This document shows, piece after piece, positions 34,387 to 43,886 of a stretch of 64,000 nt of DNA. The notes beneath the pieces were generated by a model. That model did not search any database. It was not told where the DNA came from and was given only the letters and a program-made list of their open reading frames with translations. Position 1 is the first letter of the stretch, and every line of letters begins with the position of its first letter. Made by a program: the position numbers and the translations under genes. The DNA lies in NCBI RefSeq assembly GCF_000161835.1, contig NZ_GG697169.2, positions 2,794,575-2,858,574 on the forward strand, written 5' to 3'. The stretch is from Thalassobium sp. R2A62. GTDB taxonomy: Bacteria; Pseudomonadota; Alphaproteobacteria; Rhodobacterales; Rhodobacteraceae.

Positions 34387-36840
34387 ATGTCCAAGCCTTT
34401 TCCCAAAAATGCGCAGTACGTCATCATCGGGGGCGGGATTGCCGGCTGTTCGGTGGCGTATCACCTGACAAAGATGGGCCACACGGATGTTGTTCTGCTG
34501 GAGCAGGGGCAGCTGAGCTGCGGCACGACATGGCATGCGGCAGGGCTTGTGGGGCAATTGCGCAGCCAGCCTGCGATGACCAATTTGATCCGCTATTCGA
34601 CCCAGCTCTATGCCCATCTTGAGGCTGAAACAGGACTTGCAACGGGGTGGATGCAATGTGGCTCAGTCACTGTGGCGCGCACCGATGATCGAATGACGAT
34701 GTTGATGCGCACCGCCGCCGCAGCCCGCGCCCAAGGTGTCGAGGTCGACGTTCTGACCCCGCAAGAGGCAGGTGACAAATGGCCCGTGATGCAAACCGAT
34801 GATCTGAAGGGCGGGATCTGGATGTCCGGCGACGGCAAGGCGAACCCGACTGACTTGACACAATCGCTGGCCAAAGGCGCCCGCAATGGCGGCGCACGGA
34901 TCATCGAGGGCGTGAAGGTCACAGACATCACCACGAAAGACGGTGCCGTCACCGGCGTGGTCACGGATCACGGCACGATTGACGCGCAGGTGGTCGTAAA
35001 CTGTGCAGGTCAGTGGGCGCGGGAAATTGGCAAAATGTGCGGTGTGAACGTCCCGCTGCATTCCGCAGAACACATGTATATCGTAACCGAAACCATGAAC
35101 GGCGTGACCCCTGATTTGCCAGTTCTGCGCGATCCGGACGGCTACATTTACTTCAAGGAAGAAACTGGCGGGCTTGTCATGGGCGGATTTGAACCAGAGG
35201 CGAAACCCTGGGGCATGGATGGTATCCCCGACAAGTTCGAATTCTCGTTGCTGCCCGATGATTGGGACCAGTTTGAAATTCTTCTGCAAAACGCCTTGAT
35301 GCGTGTGCCGGATATGGAAACGGTGGGTGTGCGCAAATTTTACAATGGCCCCGAAAGTTTCACACCTGACAACAACTATCTTCTGGGCGAAGCACCAGAG
35401 CTTGTGAATTTCTTTGTGGGTGCTGGCTTTAACTCGATGGGCATCGCCAGTGCTGGCGGGGCAGGGCGGGCGTTGGCAGAATGGATCGTCGAAGGCGAGG
35501 CAACGTCAGACTTGTTTGCCGTTGATATCCGCCGTTTTGCCGACTTCAATAACAACCCGACGTGGTTGCATGACAGGGTCAAAGAAACCTTGGGTCTTCA
35601 TTATGCAATGCCTTGGCCGAACCGGGAATTGGACACCGCTCGGCCGTTCCGTCGATCCCCGCTTTATGATCGCTTGGCCGCGAAAAACGCTGTATTCGGA
35701 TCTAAAATGGGGTGGGAACGCGCCAATTGGTTCGCATCCAATGGCACTACCGCCGAAACGGTTTACAGCTTTGGCCGCCAGAACTGGCATGATGCCGTTG
35801 GCGCAGAACACAAGGCCGTGCGCGATGGAGTCGCCGTGTTTGATCAGACATCTTTTGCCAAACTGCTCGTGCAGGGGCGCGATGCCTGCGCCGAGCTGAA
35901 CCGGATGTGCGCCGCCAATATCGACGTGCCAATCGGCAAGACTGTCTACACAGGAATGTTGAACAAACGTGGCGGATTTGAAAGCGACGTGACGGTCATT
36001 CGCCTGAACGAAGACAGATTTTTCATCATCACCGGATCGGCGCAAGCAGTGCGCGATGCCAACTGGATTTCGCGCAGTTTCGCACCGAACGCCCATGTCT
36101 ACATGACCGATGTCACATCGGCGTGGTCTTTCTTGGCCATTATGGGGCCAAAATCCCGCAACGTGCTTGGGGCGTTAACCAAAACGGACCTGACAAACGA
36201 CGGTTTCCCGTTCGGCACCTGCAAAAGCATCGACCTTGGATATGCCACCGTGATGGCCAACCGCATGTCTTATGTGGGTGAACTGGGTTGGGAGCTTATT
36301 GTTCCAACTGAATTCACCGCTGGGGTCTACGACGATCTGATGCAGATCGGTGCGGATCATGGCATCCGTGATGCCGGTTACTACGCGCTTGACGGTCTGC
36401 GGATCGAAAAAGGGTTTCGCGCCTGGAGCCGTGAATTGACCCCCGACATAACGCCACTGCAGGCTGGTTTGGGCTTCGCGGTGGATTTTAACAAGCCGGG
36501 CGGGTTTGTCGGAAAAGACGCATTGCTTGCGGCGAAGGCTGATCCCGACCACCTGGACCGCCGGATCATCCAACTGGTTTTGAAGGACGCAAAAGCGCAG
36601 ATTTGGGGTGGTGAGGCCGTTCTGTGCAACGGTGTTGAAGTGGGCGAAGTTCGCTCAGCGGCCTACGGGCATACCCTAGGGGCCGCGGTTGCACTTTGTG
36701 ATGTGAAGGCTGGCAGCAAGATCGACCAAGCCTTTATTGACAGCCACAGTTTCGTCATTGATCTGGCAGGTGAACATCATGAGGCAACCGCACATCTGCG
36801 CACGCCCTATGATCCAAAGTCCAAGCGGATCAACGCATAA
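34387..36840 (+). CDS. Dimethylglycine dehydrogenase-like FAD/THF demethylase
   Basis: An 817-residue two-domain enzyme. Residues about 10-400 form the FAD-dependent amine oxidoreductase part: YVIIGGGIAGCSVAYHL (FAD) and GTTWHAAGLVGQLRSQP with His50, the position of covalent FAD in dimethylglycine dehydrogenase. A middle domain leads to the C-terminal GcvT-like folate domain (about 440-810; ITGSAQAVRDANWI, SYVGELGWELIVPTEF, YALDGLRIEKGFRAW). Relatives remove N-methyl groups from dimethylglycine or sarcosine and load the one-carbon unit on tetrahydrofolate. Clustered with AEP genes, an N-methylated AEP is a plausible substrate (inference). The start at 34387 has GGAG upstream. Confidence 0.85.
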   Translation: MSKPFPKNAQYVIIGGGIAGCSVAYHLTKMGHTDVVLLEQGQLSCGTTWHAAGLVGQLRSQPAMTNLIRYSTQLYAHLEAETGLATGWMQCGSVTVARTDDRMTMLMRTAAAARAQGVEVDVLTPQEAGDKWPVMQTDDLKGGIWMSGDGKANPTDLTQSLAKGARNGGARIIEGVKVTDITTKDGAVTGVVTDHGTIDAQVVVNCAGQWAREIGKMCGVNVPLHSAEHMYIVTETMNGVTPDLPVLRDPDGYIYFKEETGGLVMGGFEPEAKPWGMDGIPDKFEFSLLPDDWDQFEILLQNALMRVPDMETVGVRKFYNGPESFTPDNNYLLGEAPELVNFFVGAGFNSMGIASAGGAGRALAEWIVEGEATSDLFAVDIRRFADFNNNPTWLHDRVKETLGLHYAMPWPNRELDTARPFRRSPLYDRLAAKNAVFGSKMGWERANWFASNGTTAETVYSFGRQNWHDAVGAEHKAVRDGVAVFDQTSFAKLLVQGRDACAELNRMCAANIDVPIGKTVYTGMLNKRGGFESDVTVIRLNEDRFFIITGSAQAVRDANWISRSFAPNAHVYMTDVTSAWSFLAIMGPKSRNVLGALTKTDLTNDGFPFGTCKSIDLGYATVMANRMSYVGELGWELIVPTEFTAGVYDDLMQIGADHGIRDAGYYALDGLRIEKGFRAWSRELTPDITPLQAGLGFAVDFNKPGGFVGKDALLAAKADPDHLDRRIIQLVLKDAKAQIWGGEAVLCNGVEVGEVRSAAYGHTLGAAVALCDVKAGSKIDQAFIDSHSFVIDLAGEHHEATAHLRTPYDPKSKRINA

Positions 36841-37113
36841 ACACTGCAATCCGGTCAGGAACAAATCGCATATGTCTCATTTGGCTTCGTTCTAGTATTA
36901 ACATAATATTGATTATGTCACACAAACCTCCAGAATCGGTAATTGCATCTATTTAAGTATATGATTTCAACTACTTGCAGAGGGTCCTTCCCGTTATTCT
37001 TGCAAAAAACAAAACAACTTATCTTCTCTGTACAAGAAACCGGTAGTTTCACAGATTAGGAAAAAGTTCCCACTTTGATCTTCCTGATTTGAAAATTTAG
37101 CCAATGTCCATTT
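36841..37113. other. AT-rich gap at the end of the phosphonate block
   Basis: 273 bases clearly richer in A+T than the rest of the window, with several TATTA/AATAT runs and no convincing gene, terminator or complete repeat. Its position between the accessory block and pckA makes it a candidate junction. Confidence 0.35.
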
Positions 37114-37608
37114 ATGAAGGCCCCTCGGCGGTGTCTCACTTGTGGAGAGGATTGGTATTTGTCAGAGCAAATTTCAGACCCCTTGAGATATTTTTCTCGA
37201 GTCAAAAGATATGTGCGTCGCAATGGAGAGCGTTTTGCCACCGTTGTAGAAGAAACAGGAATCCCCGCATATTACCCCACATCTTTAGCCCTCTCACGTC
37301 GACCGCGTGGTGTTTCTGCAGAAACCCTGGCGGCTGAAGCAGCGGATCTTGTCCATATCGGGCTAAGGGCCGCGCGAGAACAGATCGAACTTCTGATTGC
37401 GGGACTGATGTCGGACAAACCCGCCGCCGAGGTCGCAGGCCATGCAAAAAAGATGATCGAAGCCATGGCGGCCTGCGGTTGCACAATGAACAATGCTTAT
37501 ATGCAGCATTCTCTGCTGGCGCTTGTTCTCATTCCTGAATTGCGGATCAGTGATCTTGGGCTTGTTGATGTCACAGAGTTTCGGTTGACCCCTGTCGTCG
37601 AGGTTTGA
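37114..37608 (+). pseudogene. Chimeric ORF; N-terminus resembles a tyrosine recombinase start
   Basis: A 164-residue frame. It opens with a CxxC pair (CLTCGEDW). Then RYFSRVKRYVRRNGERFATV and VEETGIPAYYPT closely recall the first 40-50 residues of many phage-type integrases (R-x-GERF-x-T-V, then GIPAYYPT). After that the match fails: the rest (RPRGVSAETLAAEAADLVHI to FRLTPVVEV) has no integrase core, no R..H-x-x-R or catalytic Tyr. It looks like an integrase remnant joined to unrelated sequence, or a small real gene of unknown function. No good ribosome-binding site is seen. Confidence 0.4.
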
Positions 37609-37681
37609 GACCCAGTTGCGTGGATCGAATTTTCTGTACGTGAACCGTCTGCGTTAAACAAATCACGTTGAGAAACACAAA

Positions 37682-37704
37682 CGCCCCTTGCGAGACAAGA
37701 GGCG
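37682..37704 (-). terminator. Terminator of pckA
   Basis: CGCCCCTTG (37682-37690) pairs with CAAGAGGCG (37696-37704) with one mismatch. On the minus strand a T-rich GTTTGTGTTTCTC tail follows. It is 27 bases past the pckA stop. Confidence 0.6.
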
Positions 37705-37730
37705 GTGTGTCGCGATATCAGTTGCGCGGC

Positions 37731-39329
37731 TTAGCTGATGGCGCAGGCGCGGACGTCGTCGTCGATGTGCGGGACGTATTGGGCAAAGTTGCCTGCGAAC
37801 ATTTCAACCAGTTTTGACGCTTGGGCATCATAGGCGGCTTTGTCGTCCCATGTGCTGCGTGGATCCAAGAGACCAGCGTCGACGTTTGCAACGGTCACTG
37901 GCACGTCGAACCCAAAGTTTGGATCCTTGCGGAAGGTCGATTCCGAGAGCGAGCCGTCGAGCGCCGCAGTGAGCAGTGCGCGTGTCGCTTTGATCGGCAT
38001 CCGGTTGCCCGTGCCATAAGCGCCGCCGGTCCAGCCGGTGTTGACCAGCCAGCAGGTCGCGCCATGCTTGGCAATCTTGCCGCGCAGCAGGTTGCCGTAT
38101 TCTTCGGGGCGGCGGGGCATGAAGGGCGCACCGAAGCAGGTCGAGAATGTGGGCTCGGGTTCGGTCACGCCGCGCTCGGTGCCTGCAACCTTGGAGGTGA
38201 AACCCGAGAGGAAGTGGTACATCGCTTGGGCCGGTGTCAGGCGCGCAATGGGGGGCAGCACACCAAACGCATCGCAGGTCAGCATGATGATGTTCTTGGG
38301 GTGGCCGCCAAGCGCGCTGTCAGAGGCGTTCGAGATGTAGTGCAGCGGGTAGGCGCAGCGCATGTTTGCGGTCAGGCTGTCGTCTTCGAAATCCAATTCC
38401 TTGGTCTCGGCGTCAAAGACCATGTTTTCGATCACAGTGCCGAATTTCTCGGTCGTGGCGAAAATCTCTGGCTCGGCCTCGGCGCTCAGGTTGATGGTCT
38501 TGGCGTAACAGCCTCCCTCAAAGTTGAACGTGCCGCGTTCGGACCAGCCGTGTTCATCGTCGCCAATCAAGGTGCGGTTCGGGTCCGCCGACAGCGTCGT
38601 TTTACCGGTGCCTGACAGGCCAAAGAAAACGGCCGTATCAACAGGGTTCCCGTTGGCATGGTTCGCCGAGCAGTGCATCGGCATGATACCTTTGTCGACG
38701 AGCAGGTAATTCAGCAGGGTAAAGACTGATTTTTTGTTCTCGCCCGCGTATTCGGTGCCGCCGATCAGGATCATCTTGCGCTCAAAGTTCATTGTGATGA
38801 CCGTTTCAGAGCGGCAGTTGTGGCGCTCTGGGTCAGCTTTGAATGTCGGGCAGTTGATGATCGTCCACTCGGGCGCAAACGTGTCGAGTTCGGCGCGCTC
38901 GGGGCGGCGCAGCATCGTGCGGATAAACAGGCCATGCCACGCAAGTTCGGTGACAACGCGGACGTCCAAACGGTGTTCTGGGTCGGCGCCCCCAAAGAGG
39001 TCTTGGACATGGTAGGTGCCACCAGACATGTGAGCGATCATTTCGTCGTAAAGAGCGTCGAACCCTTGGACAGACATTTCAGCGTTGTTTTCCCACCAGA
39101 TGTGATCGGCGACGTTGTCGGTCCGCACGATGTGTTTGTCTTTCGGCGAGCGACCAGTGAATTTACCAGTCGTCACAAGAAATGCGCCACCGTTGCCCAA
39201 TGTGCCCTCGCCGGCCATCAGGGCCTCTTGGATCAGCGCAGGTTCCATCAGGTTATAATAGACCTGACCCAGCCCCTTGATCCCTTGATCGTCGAGTTTC
39301 ATTGCTGGGTTGACCCGTCCATGGTCCAT
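37731..39329 (-). CDS. pckA: Phosphoenolpyruvate carboxykinase (ATP)
   Basis: A 532-residue ATP-type PEPCK converting oxaloacetate and ATP to PEP and CO2, the entry to gluconeogenesis. Motifs: [20 protein letters not shown], the P-loop [38 protein letters not shown] and [26 protein letters not shown] precedes the ATG at 39329. It diverges from chvI, an arrangement kept in many alphaproteobacteria, and ChvI is known to control pckA in rhizobia. Length is normal for the family. Confidence 0.95.
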   Translation of the reverse strand: MDHGRVNPAMKLDDQGIKGLGQVYYNLMEPALIQEALMAGEGTLGNGGAFLVTTGKFTGRSPKDKHIVRTDNVADHIWWENNAEMSVQGFDALYDEMIAHMSGGTYHVQDLFGGADPEHRLDVRVVTELAWHGLFIRTMLRRPERAELDTFAPEWTIINCPTFKADPERHNCRSETVITMNFERKMILIGGTEYAGENKKSVFTLLNYLLVDKGIMPMHCSANHANGNPVDTAVFFGLSGTGKTTLSADPNRTLIGDDEHGWSERGTFNFEGGCYAKTINLSAEAEPEIFATTEKFGTVIENMVFDAETKELDFEDDSLTANMRCAYPLHYISNASDSALGGHPKNIIMLTCDAFGVLPPIARLTPAQAMYHFLSGFTSKVAGTERGVTEPEPTFSTCFGAPFMPRRPEEYGNLLRGKIAKHGATCWLVNTGWTGGAYGTGNRMPIKATRALLTAALDGSLSESTFRKDPNFGFDVPVTVANVDAGLLDPRSTWDDKAAYDAQASKLVEMFAGNFAQYVPHIDDDVRACAIS

Positions 39330-39641
39330 GGTTTTGCTCCTGATTGCGGCCCCGCCAAAGGGCGTGTTTCAATCCCATAGCATGCGGTTTCTCAGGCGCG
39401 ATAGATGGGGGCCGGAACGTTAGCGCAACCATTTCCATGTTAACGCCACCAGTGATTGAGCAACGGTCCCGAGTGCCAAAAGGTGAGGCATTTTAGCCAT
39501 TGGTTATCAAATTGTGGCGCAAATTGGGCGATGAGACATGCCTGATTCGTTTTTTATCATTGATTCGCATGGCCTTTGTCGTGCAAAACAAAAGAAAAAA
39601 TCAGGCAAAACGCCGTATTGAGCAGTAAAGGGAAACACCCC
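39330..39641. promoter_or_regulatory. 312-bp pckA / chvI divergent control region
   Basis: No gene seen. GTTAGCGC (39419-39426) and GTTAACGC (39439-39446) are direct repeats exactly 20 bp apart, about 90-117 bases upstream of pckA, and resemble half-sites of LacI-family operators. AAGGGA precedes the chvI ATG. Confidence 0.45.
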
Positions 39642-40343
39642 ATGAATAAGATTGCGTTGGTGGACGACGATCGGAATATTTTGACGTCCGTGTCCATGAC
39701 CCTCGAGGCAGAGGGTTTTGAAGTATCGACATTTAATGACGGTCAGTCCGCATTGGACAGTTTTAACAAGAACATGCCTGATATGGCAGTTCTGGACATC
39801 AAGATGCCCCGTATGGATGGCATGGATTTGCTACAGCGGTTGCGTCAAAAGACGACGATGCCAGTTATTTTACTCACGTCCAAAGATGACGAGATCGACG
39901 AAGTTCTCGGTCTGCGGATGGGTGCGGATGACTATGTAAAGAAGCCGTTTTCGCAGCGTTTGCTGGTTGAACGTATTCGTGCGCTGTTGCGCCGTCAGGA
40001 TGCGATCAGCGGCGAAGTTGTTGAAGAATGCGAAGACACCAAGGTGATGAACCGCGGTGATCTGGTTATGGACCCTCTGCGTCACGCGGTGAAGTGGAAG
40101 GGACGCGATGTGTCTCTGACAGTGACCGAATTCTTGTTGTTGCAGGCCTTGGCGCAGCGTCCTGGTTTCGTGAAGTCGCGCGATCAGCTGATGGACGTCG
40201 CGTACGACGATCAGGTTTACGTAGACGATCGGACCATCGACAGTCACATCAAACGTCTGCGCAAGAAGATGCGCATGGCTGATGATGAGTTCTCGGCGAT
40301 CGAGACGCTCTATGGTATCGGTTACCGCTACAACGAAGAGTAA
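39642..40343 (+). CDS. chvI: Response regulator ChvI
   Basis: A 233-residue OmpR-type regulator. The receiver has acidic pocket VDDD (residues 7-10), phosphorylated Asp52 ([16 protein letters not shown]) and Lys in [11 protein letters not shown]. The C-terminal winged helix includes [19 protein letters not shown] and [17 protein letters not shown]. ChvI with ChvG governs envelope, acid-stress and central carbon responses in alphaproteobacteria. The start at 39642 ([10 protein letters not shown]) has AAGGGA upstream. It is 6 bases from chvG. Confidence 0.92.
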   Translation: MNKIALVDDDRNILTSVSMTLEAEGFEVSTFNDGQSALDSFNKNMPDMAVLDIKMPRMDGMDLLQRLRQKTTMPVILLTSKDDEIDEVLGLRMGADDYVKKPFSQRLLVERIRALLRRQDAISGEVVEECEDTKVMNRGDLVMDPLRHAVKWKGRDVSLTVTEFLLLQALAQRPGFVKSRDQLMDVAYDDQVYVDDRTIDSHIKRLRKKMRMADDEFSAIETLYGIGYRYNEE

Positions 40344-40349
40344 ACACTA

Positions 40350-42122
40350 ATGACAATGGCCCCCGAGGTTGATGTTCGTGATCTAAAGTCTGTGCGCCGC
40401 GCTGCGGTTGCACGGGGCGAGGATGTAGGCACGCGGCATTCGGGGGATATTGCCTTGGGCGAAGACTATATCTCGCCCGAGGTGGCATCTGATCGAGATT
40501 TGCAGGCGCAGCGCAGTAGGCGCGGCATGTTGCGGCTTAACCGCTCGCCGCTTGCACGCAAAATCATCACCTTCAACCTGCTGGCCATGATTATTCTGGT
40601 CGCGGGTGTTTTGTATATGAACTCGTCGCGGGACAATCTGGCGTTTCAACGCGCAAACGGATTGGTCAGCGAGGCGGTTTTGATTGCTGACGTCTTTGAG
40701 GCCAAGTTGCCTGTCGGTGCACCTGTGAATTTGGTCACGGGCGACGGGATTGATCCGGTCGAGACTTTGGCGGGGCTCAATCTGCGTGGCGGGGTCGAGG
40801 TGTACGTCTATGACACAGCCGGCAATCTGGTCAGTTCGTCTGAGGGCATGGCGCGTGTTAATGCGTTGCCAATCACTGGGCTCGAGGACGAGATCAGCGG
40901 GACGATCATCACCGACTTTTTGAACCGAGTTTGGGACGGCATGTCCGGGCTGTTCTCGCCCAAAGAGCCTGAAACAGCTGCTGCTGATCACGAAGCGCTT
41001 GCCAACATGCTGGTCGCTGACGCGGTCGCCGGCGCGACCCTAGTTGATAGCGGCACAACGGCGAATGGGCAGACTGTATTTACAGTTGTGACGCCAATTC
41101 TACAGAACGGCACAGCTGTCGGTGCGGTCGCATTGACGAGTGCGGCGGGTGAACTGGACCGGCTTGTCCGCCACGAGCGCGAGCAGGTGCTGCAGATGTT
41201 CGTGATTGGTATTTTGGTATCAATTGGCCTGAGCTTGCTCTTGGCCTCGACCATTGCGAATCCACTTGCGGATCTGGCGGCGGCAGCCGAGTTGGGACGT
41301 GATAAAAACGCCCGTAAGATGAGCCCGAACAAAATTCGCATTCCTGACCTGACGGCCCGCCCTGACGAGATAGGACGGTTGTCTGGTGCCTTGCGCGGAA
41401 TGGTCTCGGCCCTCTACGAACGGATCGAAGGCAACGAACAATTTGCCGCGGACGTCGTACATGAAATCAAGAACCCGCTCGCGTCGTTGCGTTCGGCGGT
41501 TGGCACAATGCGTGTTGCCAAGCGGGATGACCAACGTCAGAAATTGCTGGATTTGATCGAGCACGACACCATGCGGTTGGACCGTCTGGTCAGCGATATT
41601 TCGAGCGCGTCACGGCTCGACAGTGAATTGGTCAAGGAAGAAGAAGAAGCCTTTGACCTGATCAAGATGGTGACGAACCTGACGCAGTTCCTTGGTGAGG
41701 ACGCGGGCAAACGCGGCATCGACTTTATCGCGGATCTGCCGGACCACCCTGTCGAGGTTATGGGGCTTGAGGCGCGTTTGGCGCAGGTCTTTGTCAATCT
41801 GATCACCAACGCGATTTCGTTTTGCGAAGATGGTGACGCGATCCGCGTTTGGGCGCGGCGTCGTAAAAATCGTATCCTTGTGGTCGTCGAGGACACCGGT
41901 CCAGGCATCCCCGACGGGGCTTTGACCAAAATCTTTCAACGCTTTTATTCCGAACGTCCTGAGCAGCAGTTTGGTAACAATTCGGGTCTCGGGCTCGCGA
42001 TTTCCAAACAAATCGTCGAGGCGCATGGTGGTGTGATTTGGGCTGAAAATATTCGCCCAACAGAAGCCGACCTCACGTCCGAGCCTCTGGGTGCGCGCTT
42101 TGTTGTCGGCCTGCCGCTGTAG
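40350..42122 (+). CDS. chvG: Sensor histidine kinase ChvG
   Basis: A 590-residue membrane kinase. The first helix is IITFNLLAMIILVAGVLYM, then a periplasmic sensor of about 200 residues, a second helix MFVIGILVSIGLSLLLAST, and HAMP. The HisKA box is DVVHEIKNPLASLRSAVGTM with His371, and the ATPase domain has NLITNAISFC, VVEDTGPGIPDGALTKIFQR and GNNSGLGLAISKQIVEAHGG. The long cytoplasmic N-terminus before helix 1 (about 70 residues) is usual for ChvG of this group. It signals to ChvI encoded just upstream, and hprK follows 15 bases later. Confidence 0.93.
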   Translation: MTMAPEVDVRDLKSVRRAAVARGEDVGTRHSGDIALGEDYISPEVASDRDLQAQRSRRGMLRLNRSPLARKIITFNLLAMIILVAGVLYMNSSRDNLAFQRANGLVSEAVLIADVFEAKLPVGAPVNLVTGDGIDPVETLAGLNLRGGVEVYVYDTAGNLVSSSEGMARVNALPITGLEDEISGTIITDFLNRVWDGMSGLFSPKEPETAAADHEALANMLVADAVAGATLVDSGTTANGQTVFTVVTPILQNGTAVGAVALTSAAGELDRLVRHEREQVLQMFVIGILVSIGLSLLLASTIANPLADLAAAAELGRDKNARKMSPNKIRIPDLTARPDEIGRLSGALRGMVSALYERIEGNEQFAADVVHEIKNPLASLRSAVGTMRVAKRDDQRQKLLDLIEHDTMRLDRLVSDISSASRLDSELVKEEEEAFDLIKMVTNLTQFLGEDAGKRGIDFIADLPDHPVEVMGLEARLAQVFVNLITNAISFCEDGDAIRVWARRRKNRILVVVEDTGPGIPDGALTKIFQRFYSERPEQQFGNNSGLGLAISKQIVEAHGGVIWAENIRPTEADLTSEPLGARFVVGLPL

Positions 42123-42137
42123 GCGGACGGCAGACGG

Positions 42138-42578
42138 ATGGGCGACGTCACAAACCCCAATCCAATTCATGCAAGTTGTGTCGCACTGAACGGCCGCGCT
42201 GTCCTGATCCTAGGGGCGTCTGGCGCTGGTAAATCTGCTATGGCGCTGCGATTGATGGCTTATGGCGCAGGATTGGTTGCAGATGACCGTGTTCACCTGA
42301 GCGTCGCAGACCAAGTGGTCTGGGCGGATGCACCTGACACGATCCGTGGCCGGATCGAGGCGCGAGGCATAGGCATTTTAGCGGCTGAACCAGTGGGCCC
42401 AGCACAGGTCGCCGTCGCCGTGGATTTGGACCAAAAAACTGACCAACGATTGCCGCAGCGTCAAGAATATTTCGTCCATGACGTACCGGTCCCCTTGCTT
42501 CACAACCCCGAGAGTGGGCATTTTGTTGAGAGTGTTCTGCAATATCTAAAAGCAGAACAAGGGGATCTGGATGACTGA
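42138..42578 (+). CDS. hprK: HPr kinase/phosphorylase, short alphaproteobacterial form
   Basis: A 146-residue HprK consisting only of the C-terminal catalytic domain, as usual in alphaproteobacteria (Gram-positive HprK is about 310). The P-loop is LILGASGAGKSAMALRLMAY, followed by GLVADDRVHLSVADQVVWAD and the HprK signature IRGRIEARGIGILAAEPVGP. It phosphorylates or dephosphorylates the regulatory Ser of HPr encoded three genes on. It overlaps rapZ by 8 bases. Confidence 0.9.
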   Translation: MGDVTNPNPIHASCVALNGRAVLILGASGAGKSAMALRLMAYGAGLVADDRVHLSVADQVVWADAPDTIRGRIEARGIGILAAEPVGPAQVAVAVDLDQKTDQRLPQRQEYFVHDVPVPLLHNPESGHFVESVLQYLKAEQGDLDD

Positions 42579-43485
42579 CGAGGCGACGATTGACGATTCA
42601 CCGCATGTGGTTTTGATCACTGGGCCATCGGGCGCGGGCCGCTCAACCGCGGTCAACGCGCTCGAAGATAGCGGTTATGAGGTGATCGATAATTTGCCGA
42701 TGCATTTGCTGCCGCGATTGCTGGAGGGCGACCCACCTGCAAAACCGCTGGCGCTGGGCATCGATGCGCGCAACCGTGATTTTAGCACCGATGGGTTGAT
42801 GGCGATGATCGAACGGCTGCGCAGCAACCCGCTCGTGGCATTGGACGTCTTGTTTCTGGATTGCAGCGACGATGTGTTGTTGCGCAGATTTTCTGAAACG
42901 CGCAGACGGCATCCACTGGCCCCCAGTGCGACCCCTCGAGACGGAATTGAGATCGAACGCCAGTTGCTGATCCCGATCCGCGGAACGGCAGATATCCTGA
43001 TCGATACCACCGAGATGAGCCCGCATGATCTAAGAGCAGATATTGAACGTCTGATGGGGGCACAGGACAGCACGTCATTGTCTGTTACCGTGCAATCGTT
43101 TTCCTATAAACGCGGTTTGCCGCGCGGTTTGGATCTGGCGTTTGATTGTCGGTTTTTGCGCAATCCTCACTGGGAGGCAGAGCTGCGCAGATTGGATGGC
43201 CGAAATGCTGCTGTTGCCGACTATATCCGCGGGGATCCAAGGTTTGAAGAGGTGATGGAGCGGCTCAGCGGGTTGGCAGTGCTGTTGCTGCCAGCCTACC
43301 AAGCCGAAGGAAAATCACATCTATCCATTGGATTTGGGTGTACTGGCGGGCAACACAGATCGGTTGCGATGACGGAAATGCTGGCTGCGACCCTTGCAGA
43401 TGTGGGCTGGCAGGTGTCTAAGCGACATCGGGAACTGGAGCGACGAAATCAATCGACGCCCGAAAAACAAGGTGGATCAGCGTGA
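42571..43485 (+). CDS. rapZ: RNase adapter / nucleotide-binding protein RapZ
   Basis: A 304-residue RapZ-family protein. The P-loop-like motif is ITGPSGAGRSTAVNALEDSG (Arg in place of the Walker Lys, common in this clade). The C-terminal domain contains FSYKRGLPRGLDLAFDCRFL and HLSIGFGCTGGQHRSVAMTE. In E. coli RapZ guides RNase E to a small RNA controlling amino-sugar synthesis, and in alphaproteobacteria it lies with HprK and PTS genes and probably has a carbon/envelope signalling role. It overlaps the EIIA gene by 4 bases (GTGA). Confidence 0.92.
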   Translation: MTDEATIDDSPHVVLITGPSGAGRSTAVNALEDSGYEVIDNLPMHLLPRLLEGDPPAKPLALGIDARNRDFSTDGLMAMIERLRSNPLVALDVLFLDCSDDVLLRRFSETRRRHPLAPSATPRDGIEIERQLLIPIRGTADILIDTTEMSPHDLRADIERLMGAQDSTSLSVTVQSFSYKRGLPRGLDLAFDCRFLRNPHWEAELRRLDGRNAAVADYIRGDPRFEEVMERLSGLAVLLLPAYQAEGKSHLSIGFGCTGGQHRSVAMTEMLAATLADVGWQVSKRHRELERRNQSTPEKQGGSA

Positions 43486-43886
43486 TCGGAATCGTGATCG
43501 TTGCACATGGTGGATTGGCCAAAGAATATTTGGCCGCGGTCGAACATGTTGTCGGCAGCCAAGACGGGATTCGTGCGATCTCTATTCAGGCCGAACATAA
43601 CCGCACTGACAAACAATCCGAGATTTGTGCTGCCGCAGATAGCGTCGATACCGGCAACGGAGTTGTCGTGGTGACGGATATGTTTGGCGGCTCGCCGTCG
43701 AATTTGTCGCTGATGGCCTGTCAGTGTGACAATCGCCGTATGGTCTATGGGGCCAACCTGCCAATGCTCATCAAGCTTGCGAAGTCGCGTGAAAAGTCAG
43801 TGAGCGACGCCGTGAGCTGTTCGCTAGAGGCGGGCCGCAAATACATCGACAGCCAAATTGTTAAACCAGAGGCTACACCGTCATGA
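43482..43886 (+). CDS. PTS system mannose-type EIIA component
   Basis: A 134-residue EIIA of the mannose/sorbose family. The N-terminus MIGIVIVAHGGLAKEYLAAV has phosphorylatable His9, followed by VVVVTDMFGGSPSNLSLMAC and YGANLPMLIKLA. No sugar permease is encoded here, so this is a regulatory PTS branch, receiving phosphate from HPr and acting on partners rather than on sugar uptake. GTG start, coupled to rapZ upstream and ptsH downstream (ATGA overlap). Confidence 0.9.
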   Translation: MIGIVIVAHGGLAKEYLAAVEHVVGSQDGIRAISIQAEHNRTDKQSEICAAADSVDTGNGVVVVTDMFGGSPSNLSLMACQCDNRRMVYGANLPMLIKLAKSREKSVSDAVSCSLEAGRKYIDSQIVKPEATPS

